Notes: a model not told the origin generated them from the letters alone. A stretch of 64,000 nucleotides of DNA from Aestuariivivens sediminicola (GCF_022662015.1 NZ_JAKMCM010000001.1:372001-436000); one strand, 5' to 3'. Numbered from the stretch's first letter, positions 34,317-48,482 are shown. Translations and numbers: made by a program.

Positions 34317-37300
34317 CTATAATTTTGCGTTTATACCAAAGGTGATTGTTTTATACAGAGGTACATTTCTGTTACTCTGATTACCGATACCTCCCTCGGG
34401 ATCGAAATATTCCAATCCAGTAAAAGTCAAGAGGTTCTGAGCACCCAAATACACTCTGAGCTTGGTCATTCCTATTTTATCCAGTACAGCTGTGGGAACT
34501 GAATAGCCCAACTCTACAGATTTTAACCGCAGGTAAGATGCATCCTGGATATAAAATGAGGAGACCCTGTCGTTGTTCTGACCTCCCACCCGGGGTAGAT
34601 TGATACTCGGGTTTTCCGGGGTCCATCGGTTGATCCAATACTTTAGAACATTACTGCGGTCGTCTCTCATCGGTAAATTACCATTTCCCATCAGCAACCG
34701 ATCTACACCACTGACCCCCTGGAACATAAAGTTAAAATCAAAACCGTATAATTCCAACGATCCATTAAAATTAACTAACAGATCGGGATTGGGGTTACCG
34801 ATAATGGTTCTGTCATCATCATCGACCACGCCATCAGGCACACCATCCGGGCCGGAAACATCAGCATATCTGAGATCGCCAGGTGCCGTATTGATATTTC
34901 CAAATTGTGTGGGGGCATTGGCGATCTCCTCCAAGCTCTGAAACACACCAATGGCCTTTAGTCCGTAATACGAACGGAAAGGTTCACCAATTCGAATGAT
35001 GGTCGTATTGGTAATGGTTTCCTCGCCTCCGTCGCCTAAGCCTGTGACCTCGTTCTTTAAAAATTTGGTCATGTTGGCACCAACGCTAAATTTTACATTG
35101 TCGCTCAGGTTACCGCGATAATTTAAAGCCATTTCCAATCCTCTGTTAATCATGGATGCGGCATTAATGGCACCTAAATTGGTAACCCCCAGAGTATTGG
35201 GTATAGGGAAATTGTCGTAGAGTATATCCTGACTGTCCCTGTTGAAATAGTCGGCAACGAATTCTACCTTGTTCTTAAAGAGGCTCAGATCCAAACCGAT
35301 ATCATACTGTTCTGTTTCCTCCCATCTGATATTGGGGTTTGCAATACCCGTTACGGCGACACCGACAACATTAACATCGGCACCCAACACATAATCCTGA
35401 TCCGGATTATAGGTTTGTTCATAAATGTAACGGCCTATTCTGTTATTACCACTGATACCCCAGCTTGCTCGTAATTTAAGGTTGTTAACCACATCGGCCT
35501 TGTCCATGAACTTCTCTTCTGAGATCCTCCAACCTACAGAGGCCGATGGAAAATTACCGTACAAATTGCTCAGCCCAAATCTGGAAGTACCATCTCGCCT
35601 GAAACTAAACTGCGCAAAGTACTTGCCTTCATAGTCGTAGTTCAATCGACCAAAAAAGGATTGCAACACATCTTCGGCAGCACCACCCTGTACGGCTGGA
35701 TTAACGATACCCCCGCCATTGAATTCCTCTATGTTATTGGTAGGAAATCCACTTAGGGTACCGGCAAAATTATCCGTTCTAAAGTAAGACGCCGAATGCC
35801 CGATTAATGCCCCTATATTATGTTTGTCACTGAAGGTTTTATTGTACTTCAATACATTTTCATTCAGGAGGGTGTAGTCCAGATCGGTACCGTTATCCAG
35901 ATTGTTCAAAGTTCCGACAATAACAGGTGTCCCATCGAAAGAAAACAGGGTTTCCACGGGTGTGAAGTCTGAGGTATTGGTATACACGATATTGGCACTG
36001 CCACTGGTTTCAAAGGACAGGTTTTCAGATAATTGAAAGGTCATCCCTATACGCTGACTGATGTTTACCTGATCATTTATATAGTTCCCCAAATAGCCTC
36101 TTCGCAGCGGGTTTTGAGTTAAGAATGAGGCATTGGAGTTTTCCCAGGCCCCATCGACCACACCGTATTGCCCATTGCTGTAGAACAGTGGAATGGTAGG
36201 TGCCGATCTCTGGAAGTTATAAATAATCCCGTTATCACCGCTAAAGGCATTCTGACCTCCGGTAGGACCCTCAATACGTCTCCAAAAGGTGTTGGTTACG
36301 CTGCTCAGCGTAAACCACTCCTTCAATTTCGAGTTGATGTTAAAGCTTATGTTATAGCGTTCGTTCTTAAATTTACTTTTCACAATGGCATCCTGTCCCA
36401 GATACCCCAAAGAAACTCTGAAAGTGGTTTTTGCACTTCCCCCTGAAAAGGACAGGTTATGACTTGTTATGGAAGCTGTTCTTAATACCTCATCCGCCCA
36501 ATTGGTATTGGCGAACTGATCAGGTAAGGATCCTGTCCTTATGGCTTCCAGTTGCTCCGTGGTATATCTGGGGAGAAACCCGGGACCATCTTCATTTCTG
36601 AATTTCTCATTCATCAGAATGGCATAGTCATAGGATTCCAAAAATTCCGGGGTCACTGTAGCCTCCTGGAACCCGTAATAGGAATTGTAGTTGATTTCAA
36701 ATTTGTCCTCGGTGCCTCGTCTGGTAGTTACAAGGATCACACCATTAGCGCCTCGCGCACCGTAAATGGCTCCGGCTGAGGCATCCTTCAATACCGATAT
36801 GCTTTCAATATCGGCAGGAGACAGGCTGTTAAAGGCCGCTAAGTCGTCGTATTGAATATTATCTATAACGATCAAGGGCAATGTCCCTCCAAAGGTTCCG
36901 ATACCTCTGATCACGATCGAGGAACCATCGGCCCCAGGGTTACCACTTGTCTGATTCAGCTGGACTCCGGAAAACCGACCGTACAAAAGCTGACCGGAAT
37001 TGGTAACCGGTTGATTGACTTCTTCCCTGAAGGATACCGACTGAACGGAAGAGGTTAAATCGACCTTCTTCTGCGTTCCATATCCTACAACAACCACCTC
37101 ATCAAGGGAGGCTATATCTTCCTGTAAGACAATGTTAATTGTGGTTTGATTGCTTACTGCTACCTCTTTTGTGAGATAGCCTAAATAAGAAACCACCAGT
37201 ACGGCATTATTGGAAACGGTCAAGGCGTAGTTCCCGTCGAAATCGGTCTGGGCCCCATTTGAAGTTCCTTTTTCAATTATGTTTGCACCGGCTAGCGGAA

Positions 37301-37400
37301 AACCACTTTCGTCTGTTACCGTTCCGGAGATAGCATTTTGTGCAAATGCCATTGGCCCGAGTGGAATGAGTAACAGAACATAAACGAGTAATGTTTTCAT
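34317..37400 (-). CDS. SusC/RagA family TonB-dependent transporter
   Basis: A 1027-residue TonB-linked outer-membrane protein. After a signal peptide (about 1-20) comes a carboxypeptidase-D-like regulatory domain (ISGTVTDESGFPLAGANI to about 95), then a TonB-dependent plug beginning VVVGYGTQKKVDLTSSV, and a large beta-barrel ending in TFGINAKL. The plug motif GGTLPLIVIDN is present. It should import oligosaccharides with the SusD partner, 4 bases downstream. First gene of the operon that runs to the beta-helix protein. Confidence 0.96.
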   Translation of the reverse strand: MKTLLVYVLLLIPLGPMAFAQNAISGTVTDESGFPLAGANIIEKGTSNGAQTDFDGNYALTVSNNAVLVVSYLGYLTKEVAVSNQTTINIVLQEDIASLDEVVVVGYGTQKKVDLTSSVQSVSFREEVNQPVTNSGQLLYGRFSGVQLNQTSGNPGADGSSIVIRGIGTFGGTLPLIVIDNIQYDDLAAFNSLSPADIESISVLKDASAGAIYGARGANGVILVTTRRGTEDKFEINYNSYYGFQEATVTPEFLESYDYAILMNEKFRNEDGPGFLPRYTTEQLEAIRTGSLPDQFANTNWADEVLRTASITSHNLSFSGGSAKTTFRVSLGYLGQDAIVKSKFKNERYNISFNINSKLKEWFTLSSVTNTFWRRIEGPTGGQNAFSGDNGIIYNFQRSAPTIPLFYSNGQYGVVDGAWENSNASFLTQNPLRRGYLGNYINDQVNISQRIGMTFQLSENLSFETSGSANIVYTNTSDFTPVETLFSFDGTPVIVGTLNNLDNGTDLDYTLLNENVLKYNKTFSDKHNIGALIGHSASYFRTDNFAGTLSGFPTNNIEEFNGGGIVNPAVQGGAAEDVLQSFFGRLNYDYEGKYFAQFSFRRDGTSRFGLSNLYGNFPSASVGWRISEEKFMDKADVVNNLKLRASWGISGNNRIGRYIYEQTYNPDQDYVLGADVNVVGVAVTGIANPNIRWEETEQYDIGLDLSLFKNKVEFVADYFNRDSQDILYDNFPIPNTLGVTNLGAINAASMINRGLEMALNYRGNLSDNVKFSVGANMTKFLKNEVTGLGDGGEETITNTTIIRIGEPFRSYYGLKAIGVFQSLEEIANAPTQFGNINTAPGDLRYADVSGPDGVPDGVVDDDDRTIIGNPNPDLLVNFNGSLELYGFDFNFMFQGVSGVDRLLMGNGNLPMRDDRSNVLKYWINRWTPENPSINLPRVGGQNNDRVSSFYIQDASYLRLKSVELGYSVPTAVLDKIGMTKLRVYLGAQNLLTFTGLEYFDPEGGIGNQSNRNVPLYKTITFGINAKL

Positions 37401-37907
37401 AAAATTAAAGCGTTAGTTATTAGTTTGAGTTAAAAGTTTAAGAGGTTATTTGGCCTCTATACAAAGGTGTTGAGAATTCTACTTATTTAGTAGGTGATAT
37501 AAATCATTTAGGGGTTTAAATAATGCAATCCCAGTAAAAATGGGCTTTTACGGGGCAAAGTTACAGATACCTGCGATTGTCGAGGCTGGTAATTTATAAA
37601 GCGCCGTATAAAAAATAATGCGCCTGGTTTTGGCTGGAATGGAGAAGCAGGTTTATAGAGAGTTCTCGATACGATCCCTCCCAAACTGACAAACAATCCT
37701 ATAAATTTAATAAGGACCGATATGTCACTTCGAGTGAATTTGTGAAGCAAAGCGGAACAAATTATTATCGAGAAGCATCCCAAACCAAAAGTTCTCGATA
37801 CGACCCCTCCCGAATCCTCGGGATCGGGGTCACTCGAACTGACAGTGCTTTCAATAATTTAAAACAGTAACGCATTTGTCACTCGAAGTGACAAAAAATC
37901 ACCAAGC
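37401..37907. repeat. SusC upstream gap with promoter region and family B repeats
   Basis: No gene is supported in these 507 bases. The first 100 bases should carry the SusC promoter; CACCTTTG on the minus strand (37462-37469) is close to the -7 consensus. From 37662 on there are dispersed repeats. GTTCTCGATACGA-C/T-CCCTCC occurs at 37662 and 37791, with TGTCACTTCGAGTGA-like and CACTCGAAGTGAC-like motifs between and after. The 30-base element at 37802-37831 is an inverted near-copy of that at 26175-26204 and folds into a GC-rich hairpin. Confidence 0.75.
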
Positions 37908-40900
37908 CTATGACTTACTTATCAAAGCCTTATATTTAGAAGGCACACAGTTGAATTGTTTTTTAAAGGAGTTTTTGAAGTACTTATAGTCATTAAATCC
38001 AACCTCGTAGGCGATTTGATTCAGGTTCAAATCTGAGGACAATATGAGCTGGGCCGATTTCTTTAAACGTATGGAGCGTATGAAGGCCGTTAACGATAAT
38101 CCGGTTAATGACTTTATCTTCCTGTATAAGGTGGATTGACTCATGCACAGTTCGTCAACCATCTGATCGATACCAAACCTGGGATTATCCAAATTATTTT
38201 CAACCAGTAGAATAGCCTGATGAATAAAGGTGTTCTCAGTATCCGCGTCGTGTTCTATTGATGCCGCTGTTGGCTCGAAGCGCACCTTATTCAGAAAATG
38301 AGCCCTAATTTTTTCCCGGTTTTCCAACAGACTCTCAATTCGGGCCCTGATGACCTTTGCATTAAAAGGTTTGCTGACATAATCATCGGCTCCGGTTTTG
38401 AGTCCTTCAATTTCAAATACCGTCGAAGTCCTTGCGGTCAATAAAATAATTGGAATATGTGAGGTCGTTAACTGGGATTTTAATTCTTTGCACAGGGTAA
38501 TACCATCCTTTCCGGGCATCATAATATCACTAACAATCAAATCCGGGATATCACTGGAGGCCTTCTGATAGCCCAGATCACCATTATCCGCCTGGATGAT
38601 ATTATAATCGTCCGATAAAATGTCCTTTAAATAGGCCAGGATCTCTACATTGTCATCAATAACAAGAATGGTGTGTTCCTTGGCTTCCAGGCTCAAATTT
38701 TCCACTTTCTCAGGCAATTCAATGGTGTTATACCCATTCATGTTGTCCGAGGTCATAAAATGCTCATTGAAAAATCCCCTGTAAAGTTTTGGATCCATTG
38801 CTAACTTGATGATAAATGTCGATCCCTCGCCCGGTTTACTCTCAACTGAGATACTGCCATGATGCAACTCAATAATTTTTTTTGAAAATGACAAACCGAT
38901 ACCGCTGCCTACCATCCTGGCGGAGTTGGCCGATTTTATCTGAAAGAACCGATCGAATATCTTTTCCATATCCTCAGCACGTATCCCAATACCCGTATCC
39001 ATTATGGCAATAACACAAAACTCAGCATCCTTATCGATCTCCATGACTATGGCATCTCCGGATTCTGTATACTTTATGGCGTTCGACAATATATTGCACA
39101 GGACGATTTCCATCTTGTTCCTGTCAAATGGAAACAGGATGTCATCATGGTAAGACTTAAAATCATAGGCAACACCTTTGGCCTTGGCAGCTTCCTTAAA
39201 ATATAAGAAGACCTCCCTGGAAAATCGAACAAAATTGCCCTGGGACACACTAAGTTTAAGCAAGCCATGGTCCGCTTTTCGGAAGTCTAAAAGTTGATTG
39301 ATAAGGTTGAGCAGCCTGTTCGTGTTCTTATCGATATAATGCAAATTCTTGTTGACCTTGGCCGGAAGGTTCTGGATGTCCAACAATTCTTTAATCGGAC
39401 CTACTATCAAGGACAGCGGACTCCTGAATTCATGGGAAATATTGGTAAAAAAGTTCAGTTTGGCTTCGGTAAGTTCCATTTCCTTCTCCCGATCTATCCT
39501 GACAATTTCCAACTTGTTCTGGAGTCGTAATTTGTAGTTATTCGATTGCACCAAATAGACGATAATTGCCACTAATACAACCACATAAAAAATTAAAGCC
39601 CAGGCACTTAACCATGGTGATCCCGATAAGGTGATCGTTAAGGCCTTAGGTTCACTCCAGTGCTGGTTATCTCTTGATGCTATGACCTTTAGGGTGTAGG
39701 TCCCGGGCGACAAGGCTGCGAAATTAATTTCATTTCTGTTTTGAAGTTCGATCCATTCGTCCTGATGGCCTTCTAAAATATATTTATACTTCACATTGAG
39801 TTTCCCGAGAAAATCGTTTGAAACGAACTGGGTTGAAAAGAAATCTTCCCTGTGGGTTAATTTTATACTGCTGGCATAATTGAAATTTTCATCGAGGATG
39901 GGATTACCCGTCTTGTACTGAATGACCTCATTATTTACTCTTAGCGTTGTGAATATAATTTCGGGAACCGTATTAAAATCCTTTATATCACCGGGATTAA
40001 AAAACGTAATGTTATCAATGCCACCGAAATAAATCTCCTCATTCTTATAGTTAAAAAAGCTTTTGTTATTGAAGGAGGTCGACCGCACCCCGTTGATATC
40101 GCCATAGCTAATGATGATCTTCTCGTAAGGATTATATCGCACAATCTCGGTGTGCGTACTTAACCATAGATTCGATTTTTCATCGAAGGTCAGGGAACAG
40201 ATAAAATCACTGTTCAAACCGTCATTTTGCGTTATAATGTCCTCTATTATAAGTTGGTTGCCGTTATAGTTTAATTTAATTAAACCATTTGGAGTGGCAA
40301 GCCATATATTACTCCCTTTTATCTCTGTGGCATTTATAATGACACTGGGTAATTTGCCCTCCAATATCCTGGACTGGTGGATGAATGTTTTACTGTCTCT
40401 GTCGTACAAATGCAAGCCGTTATAGGAACTCACCCAAATATTGCCAAAATCATCCTTCTTTATGGAGGTAATCCTGTTGCTTTCAATTTTATTGGCATTC
40501 TCCAGTTGTTCCGAGTAGATGGTATAACGGTCTTCATCATCCAATTGGTTTAAATTCACAACAGCCAGCCCCAATTGCTGAGATCCGATATAAAGCGTAC
40601 TGTTTTCAATCAAAAAAGAAGTGACCTTATTCAATCTGCCCTTGGAGTTGTAGATAAGGATGTCATTATCCAGATCGTATATGTGGAAACCATCTGCTGT
40701 GCCGATATACAACTTTCTTTGGTGCTCATATAAGACGTTCACCTTAACAATACCGATCCCCTCAATTAAAGTCAAGTCGGAAAAATGCTTCCCGTGATAT
40801 AAACCATAAAAGGTTCCCACAAAAAGGGAGGCTTCATTCTTATAAATACTGGTACAATTTAAATTGCTCTTTAAATTTTTATCCGTAATAAGCTGATCTG

Positions 40901-41909
40901 CATTTTCAAATCCATTTCCTTCCAATAATTTCACAACCCCGCCATTGGCAGTTGCCAGCCAAGTCACGTTATTTCTGTCGTGATGAATGCTTAAAATGGT
41001 ATTGTAATTGGCACTTATCTTATCTGAACTGCTTGAAATCAAATCAATCTTGCTGAAGGCTGTCATCGTTTCATTGCTCCTGTAGACGCCTCTTCCCCAG
41101 GTTCCGATCCATAATCTATCGTACTTGTCCAGGGATAATTTCCTTGAAAAATTGCTGGGAACATGAGTCTCTAAAGTATCTATGGATGTTGTACTGCAGT
41201 CATAGCTGTAAAGTTTGGTATCATCTCCGGCCACGGCAATCCAAATCCTATTGCGACTTTCATCTGAAAGGACATCCGTAACCTGCTTTCTCAGATTATG
41301 GGATACAATGGTTTTCTTCTTCCAGTCGAACATGTGAACCCTGTTTCCGCTACAAAACCACATGTTATCATGAAAATCACGTTCTATGCTGTACACCGCC
41401 TGATAAAACTGATATTGGTTCACCAGAACATCATTTTTAAAATCGATAACAAAAACGCCGTTCTGCCAGGTACCGACCCAAATGTGACCGTCCTGATCCT
41501 GGGAGATCGCTGTTATTCTCAAATCACCCTCATTGTCAAGGTCGATTAAATGGTTGTAATTCTTTATGGCATTATTCTTTATGTCGAAATAAGACAATCC
41601 GCCACTTTTGGTACCGATCCATAAATTGGATGCCTCATCCATAAAAAGCACTTCAATATTTTCATTCAACAGGGCATCATATGTGTCACTCGGTTTTATA
41701 TATTCGTAATCATAACCATTGAATTTGGTAATGCCATTTTCGGTTCCTATCCACTTCATATTTAAATCATCGCTCACAATGCTGGGCACATAATTGTGCG
41801 ATAGACCCTGCTTGGTTGTTATAAAATCAATGACGTAGTTCGTCCTATTATCCTGCGATAACATGGACAGAGAAAACAAAACAAAGCACAGGATGAATAT
41901 GCGATTCAT
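37908..41909 (-). CDS. hybrid two-component system regulator (HTCS) of the PUL
   Basis: A protein of about 1333 residues, combining sensor and regulator in one chain. After a signal peptide come two-component-regulator propeller repeats (many copies of LWIGT/MWIGT-like blades) and a Y_Y_Y domain. A transmembrane helix lies near 770-790, then a histidine kinase with SHEFRSPL (His about 826), HATPase motifs NILSNAIKYT and DTGIGI (about 970). A receiver domain follows, with Asp in VSDIMMPGKDG (about 1126), and a C-terminal AraC-type HTH. It should sense an oligosaccharide in the periplasm and switch on both flanking operons. ATG at 41909 is chosen; 41918 is possible. Confidence 0.95.
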   Translation of the reverse strand: MNRIFILCFVLFSLSMLSQDNRTNYVIDFITTKQGLSHNYVPSIVSDDLNMKWIGTENGITKFNGYDYEYIKPSDTYDALLNENIEVLFMDEASNLWIGTKSGGLSYFDIKNNAIKNYNHLIDLDNEGDLRITAISQDQDGHIWVGTWQNGVFVIDFKNDVLVNQYQFYQAVYSIERDFHDNMWFCSGNRVHMFDWKKKTIVSHNLRKQVTDVLSDESRNRIWIAVAGDDTKLYSYDCSTTSIDTLETHVPSNFSRKLSLDKYDRLWIGTWGRGVYRSNETMTAFSKIDLISSSSDKISANYNTILSIHHDRNNVTWLATANGGVVKLLEGNGFENADQLITDKNLKSNLNCTSIYKNEASLFVGTFYGLYHGKHFSDLTLIEGIGIVKVNVLYEHQRKLYIGTADGFHIYDLDNDILIYNSKGRLNKVTSFLIENSTLYIGSQQLGLAVVNLNQLDDEDRYTIYSEQLENANKIESNRITSIKKDDFGNIWVSSYNGLHLYDRDSKTFIHQSRILEGKLPSVIINATEIKGSNIWLATPNGLIKLNYNGNQLIIEDIITQNDGLNSDFICSLTFDEKSNLWLSTHTEIVRYNPYEKIIISYGDINGVRSTSFNNKSFFNYKNEEIYFGGIDNITFFNPGDIKDFNTVPEIIFTTLRVNNEVIQYKTGNPILDENFNYASSIKLTHREDFFSTQFVSNDFLGKLNVKYKYILEGHQDEWIELQNRNEINFAALSPGTYTLKVIASRDNQHWSEPKALTITLSGSPWLSAWALIFYVVVLVAIIVYLVQSNNYKLRLQNKLEIVRIDREKEMELTEAKLNFFTNISHEFRSPLSLIVGPIKELLDIQNLPAKVNKNLHYIDKNTNRLLNLINQLLDFRKADHGLLKLSVSQGNFVRFSREVFLYFKEAAKAKGVAYDFKSYHDDILFPFDRNKMEIVLCNILSNAIKYTESGDAIVMEIDKDAEFCVIAIMDTGIGIRAEDMEKIFDRFFQIKSANSARMVGSGIGLSFSKKIIELHHGSISVESKPGEGSTFIIKLAMDPKLYRGFFNEHFMTSDNMNGYNTIELPEKVENLSLEAKEHTILVIDDNVEILAYLKDILSDDYNIIQADNGDLGYQKASSDIPDLIVSDIMMPGKDGITLCKELKSQLTTSHIPIILLTARTSTVFEIEGLKTGADDYVSKPFNAKVIRARIESLLENREKIRAHFLNKVRFEPTAASIEHDADTENTFIHQAILLVENNLDNPRFGIDQMVDELCMSQSTLYRKIKSLTGLSLTAFIRSIRLKKSAQLILSSDLNLNQIAYEVGFNDYKYFKNSFKKQFNCVPSKYKALISKS

Positions 41910-42218
41910 GTGATACATTCTATTGTCAAAACGTTTATAATTCTATGGTAGCATGAAGCACCCCTCCGAGGGTAATCATGTAATAAATGTAATGAGATAA
42001 TTTAAAATAACAGATTTAATTCATAAAATTAAGATACTTGACTGCCAATTCATCATCATGAATTGCTCTGCTCTATGATCTTGAAAATTTAATTTTTTTC
42101 AAATGACCGTTTTGTTACCCTAAATTGAGCCCATATTACCCTCGATTTAACGCCTTAAACCATATCTTTGATGCAGATACCCTTTTTAAAAGGTATGCCA
42201 TTGTCTAGTTTATTAAAG
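41910..42218. promoter_or_regulatory. divergent HTCS/sulfatase gap with -7 element
   Basis: TATCTTTG at 42163-42170 matches the TAnnTTTG -7 consensus on the plus strand. Transcription would begin after the in-frame TTG/ATG codons at 42168-42173, so it supports the sulfatase start at 42219. No clear -33 is seen. The remainder is A+T-rich with no gene. It should also carry the HTCS promoter on the other strand. Confidence 0.5.
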
Positions 42219-43616
42219 ATGAAAAACATATTCGCTCTGCTTTTATTAATAGGATGGGCAACACTGACATCCGAGGCTCAGAATTCGCCTAACGTGATCA
42301 TAATTCTTGTTGATGACTTAGGTTATGAAGATGTCGGATTTAACGGATGCCTGGACATCCCGACACCGAACATAGATACGATTGCCGCCGAAGGTGTAAC
42401 ATTCACCAATGCCTATGTCAGTTACGCCGTGTGTGGGCCAAGTCGCGCAGGTTTAATTACAGGGCGTTACCAGGACCGTTTCGGATTTGGAAGAAATCCT
42501 TTGTTCGCTCCAAACGATGCGAACATGGGTTTACCGCTTTCTGAAGAGACCTTAGCTGAGGCCTTAAAAAAAGCCAATTACAAGTCCGTAGCTCTTGGAA
42601 AATGGCATTTGGGTGCCCATGAATCCCTAAGACCACTGAAAAGAGGCTTCGATGACTTTTATGGCTTCTTAACCGGAGGACATTACTATTTTCCGGAATA
42701 CTGGACCTTACAGGACGAATACGAAGTGAAAAGCCAGTTTGATGCCTATAAGACCAAATTACTTCGAAATGACACGCGTATAGAGGAAGACGCGTATTTA
42801 ACGGATGCGCTATCCAGGGAAGCCGTTTCCTATATTAAAAAATACAAAGACCGGCCTTTCTTCATGTATCTGGCCTATAATGCACCTCATGGCCCATTGC
42901 AGGCCACGGACCACTATTTAAAGCGGTTTGACCATATTAAGAATAAAAAAAGAAAGACCTATGCCGCCATGGTTAGCGCTGTGGATGATGGTGTTGGGGA
43001 AATTCTGAACACCTTGGACGCCCTGGGAATTGCAGACAACACCATGATCTACTTTCTATCGGACAACGGTGGTCCTGAAAAAAAGAATGCCTCTGATAAT
43101 GGTCCGCTTAGAGGAGGCAAAGGAGAGGTTTTCGAAGGCGGTATCCGCGTACCTTTTGCCATGCGCTGGCCGAATAAAATAAACGGGGGGCTGGTCTATG
43201 AGGCACCGATCATTTCACTGGACATCTTTGCCACAGCTATCGCACAATCAGCAACTCCGATACAGACTAAAAATAACATTGACGGGGTTGATTTAATCCC
43301 TTATTTAACCGGAAATGATAAAGGTGTGCCGCATGGTTTCTTATTCTGGAGGAAATTTGACGCCAACGAGCACGCCATCAGGCAGAGCGATGGGGCGAAA
43401 ATGGTTTCCTTAAATGATAAAAGCATGCTCTTTGACCTAACCACCGACCTGTCTGAGGCCCATGCTGAAATCGATCCTCATGGTCCGGATTCGGAAACTA
43501 TTGAAGCAGAGTACAGCTCTTGGGACAACAGCATGATGGATCCTGTTTTCATGGGGCTCCAGGAAGACAAGGCTTACAGCGCGATGCATCCGGATCGATT
43601 TGAAAGAAAGAAATAG
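42219..43616 (+). CDS. exported sulfatase, S1 family
   Basis: A 465-residue formylglycine-dependent sulfatase with a signal peptide (about 1-20). Metal-binding LVDDLGY is at 30-36, the modified Cys lies in CGPSR at 72-76, followed by AGLITG, and GKWHLG and LSDNGG appear later. The ATG at 42219 is chosen because it begins a clean signal peptide and because a -7 promoter element overlaps the earlier start codons. First gene of a plus-strand operon with a second sulfatase and a GH2 enzyme, divergent from the HTCS regulator. Confidence 0.92.
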   Translation: MKNIFALLLLIGWATLTSEAQNSPNVIIILVDDLGYEDVGFNGCLDIPTPNIDTIAAEGVTFTNAYVSYAVCGPSRAGLITGRYQDRFGFGRNPLFAPNDANMGLPLSEETLAEALKKANYKSVALGKWHLGAHESLRPLKRGFDDFYGFLTGGHYYFPEYWTLQDEYEVKSQFDAYKTKLLRNDTRIEEDAYLTDALSREAVSYIKKYKDRPFFMYLAYNAPHGPLQATDHYLKRFDHIKNKKRKTYAAMVSAVDDGVGEILNTLDALGIADNTMIYFLSDNGGPEKKNASDNGPLRGGKGEVFEGGIRVPFAMRWPNKINGGLVYEAPIISLDIFATAIAQSATPIQTKNNIDGVDLIPYLTGNDKGVPHGFLFWRKFDANEHAIRQSDGAKMVSLNDKSMLFDLTTDLSEAHAEIDPHGPDSETIEAEYSSWDNSMMDPVFMGLQEDKAYSAMHPDRFERKK

Positions 43617-43635
43617 TAAACTACATTGTGAAAAC

Positions 43636-45204
43636 ATGGAATTTAAAACCTTAATTTATCCGCTCATTGCCATTCTTTTATTGAGCCACTCGTGCAAAGA
43701 GCATAAATCTGAAACGGATACCGGGGTATCCGATCAAACCGGAATCGAAAAACCAAATATCATTTTTATCTATGCCGACGATCTGGGTTATGGCGATGTC
43801 AGTGCCTATGGGGCTACCGAAATCAATACCCCAAACATGGATCGCCTCGCTCAAAACGGTGTTCGCTTTACCAATGGATACGCCTCCTCTGCAACATGTA
43901 CTCCCAGCAGATATGCCTTGCTGACCGGCACCTATCCCTGGCGGAATAAAGATGCTAAAATATTACCCGGTACAGCACCCTTGCTTATCGATACGACTCA
44001 AATGACCATTCCAAAAATGTTAAAGACAAAAGGCTATCATACGGGTATTGTTGGCAAATGGCATTTGGGATTGGGGGACGGTCAGGTAGACTGGAATGCA
44101 CATATCTCACCGGGCCCGAATGAAGTGGGGTTTGATTACAGCTATATTATGGCAGCGACTCAGGACAGGGTCCCTACGGTATATATCAAAAATGGAAAAG
44201 TCGATCATTTAGATCCTGAGGATCCTATTGCAGTGAACTACCGTACGAATTTCGAAGGCGAACCCACAGGAAAGGACAATCCGGAATTATTGAAAATGAA
44301 ATGGCATCACGGCCATAATAATTCCATTGTTAACGGGATCCCCAGAATCGGCTTTATGAAAGGCGGTGCATCGGCCAAATGGGTGGACGAGGATATGGCG
44401 GATACATTTTTAAAGGAAGCTCAAGACTATATAAGGCGTCAAAAAAACAATCCCTTTTTCCTGTATTATGCCTTGCAGCAACCGCATGTGCCAAGAACCC
44501 CTCACGAACGCTTCGTAGGGGCTTCCGGTATGGGGCCTCGCGGCGATGTGATTGTTGAGGCCGATTGGTGTATCGGCGAACTGTTAAAAACGCTGGAAGA
44601 AGAACAATTATTAGAAAACACCCTTATTGTTTTTTCAAGTGATAATGGCCCGGTTTTAAATGATGGCTATTATGATGATGCCGTTGAAAAGTTGGGCGAC
44701 CATGAGCCGGCAGGCCCGCTGCGCGGTGGTAAATACAGTCTGTTCGAGGCGGGAACGCGCGTTCCGTTTGTGACGTATTGGAAAGGCACCATAGCACCCA
44801 GGGTATCCGACGCCCTGGTATGCCAGCTTGATCTTATGACATCTTTGGCCTCATTGGTTGACAGTGAACTGGAAGGCCCTGACAGTAAAAATCTAATCGA
44901 GACCTTACTCGGTAAAAGCGATACAGGCAGAAGCCACCTGATCATTGAAGCTACCACAAGAACAGCTCTAAGAAAAGGCGACTGGGTGCTGATCCCGCCT
45001 TATAAAGGAAGTCCGCTTAACCAGCAGGTGAATATTGAAACAGGTAATTCCAAGGATTTTCAATTATACAATCTAAAAGACGATCTCGGTCAGGAAACGA
45101 ATCTTGCCGATTCTAACCCCGAGAAGTTGGCCGAACTTCTTGAGGTTTTCAAGACGGAACGTGGAGCAGGTTATAACGAAACGGAAGCCTTAGAATTAAA
45201 ATAA
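43636..45204 (+). CDS. sulfatase lipoprotein, S1 family
   Basis: A 522-residue sulfatase with a lipobox-like SHSC (Cys20). Metal-binding YADDLGYGD is at about 46-54, the modified Cys is in CTPSR at 88-92, and GKWHLGLGDG and SSDNGP motifs follow. It is longer than its neighbour, with an extended middle region, and is closer to arylsulfatase A-like proteins. It starts 20 bases after the first sulfatase. The open frame begins 12 codons earlier, but the ATG at 43636 gives the lipoprotein signal. Confidence 0.92.
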   Translation: MEFKTLIYPLIAILLLSHSCKEHKSETDTGVSDQTGIEKPNIIFIYADDLGYGDVSAYGATEINTPNMDRLAQNGVRFTNGYASSATCTPSRYALLTGTYPWRNKDAKILPGTAPLLIDTTQMTIPKMLKTKGYHTGIVGKWHLGLGDGQVDWNAHISPGPNEVGFDYSYIMAATQDRVPTVYIKNGKVDHLDPEDPIAVNYRTNFEGEPTGKDNPELLKMKWHHGHNNSIVNGIPRIGFMKGGASAKWVDEDMADTFLKEAQDYIRRQKNNPFFLYYALQQPHVPRTPHERFVGASGMGPRGDVIVEADWCIGELLKTLEEEQLLENTLIVFSSDNGPVLNDGYYDDAVEKLGDHEPAGPLRGGKYSLFEAGTRVPFVTYWKGTIAPRVSDALVCQLDLMTSLASLVDSELEGPDSKNLIETLLGKSDTGRSHLIIEATTRTALRKGDWVLIPPYKGSPLNQQVNIETGNSKDFQLYNLKDDLGQETNLADSNPEKLAELLEVFKTERGAGYNETEALELK

Positions 45205-45287
45205 ATTAATCTATAAATGATACGATCTAAACATGAGGATTTTATGAGGCATTCTCATCAGTTTAGGCTTAAATTTTAACCCACTAA

Positions 45288-48482
<3,195 letters not shown>

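Noticed and set aside
37508-37783. 91-codon minus-strand open frame between susC and the HTCS gene
   Set aside because: It runs through dispersed repeat DNA and encodes no recognisable protein.
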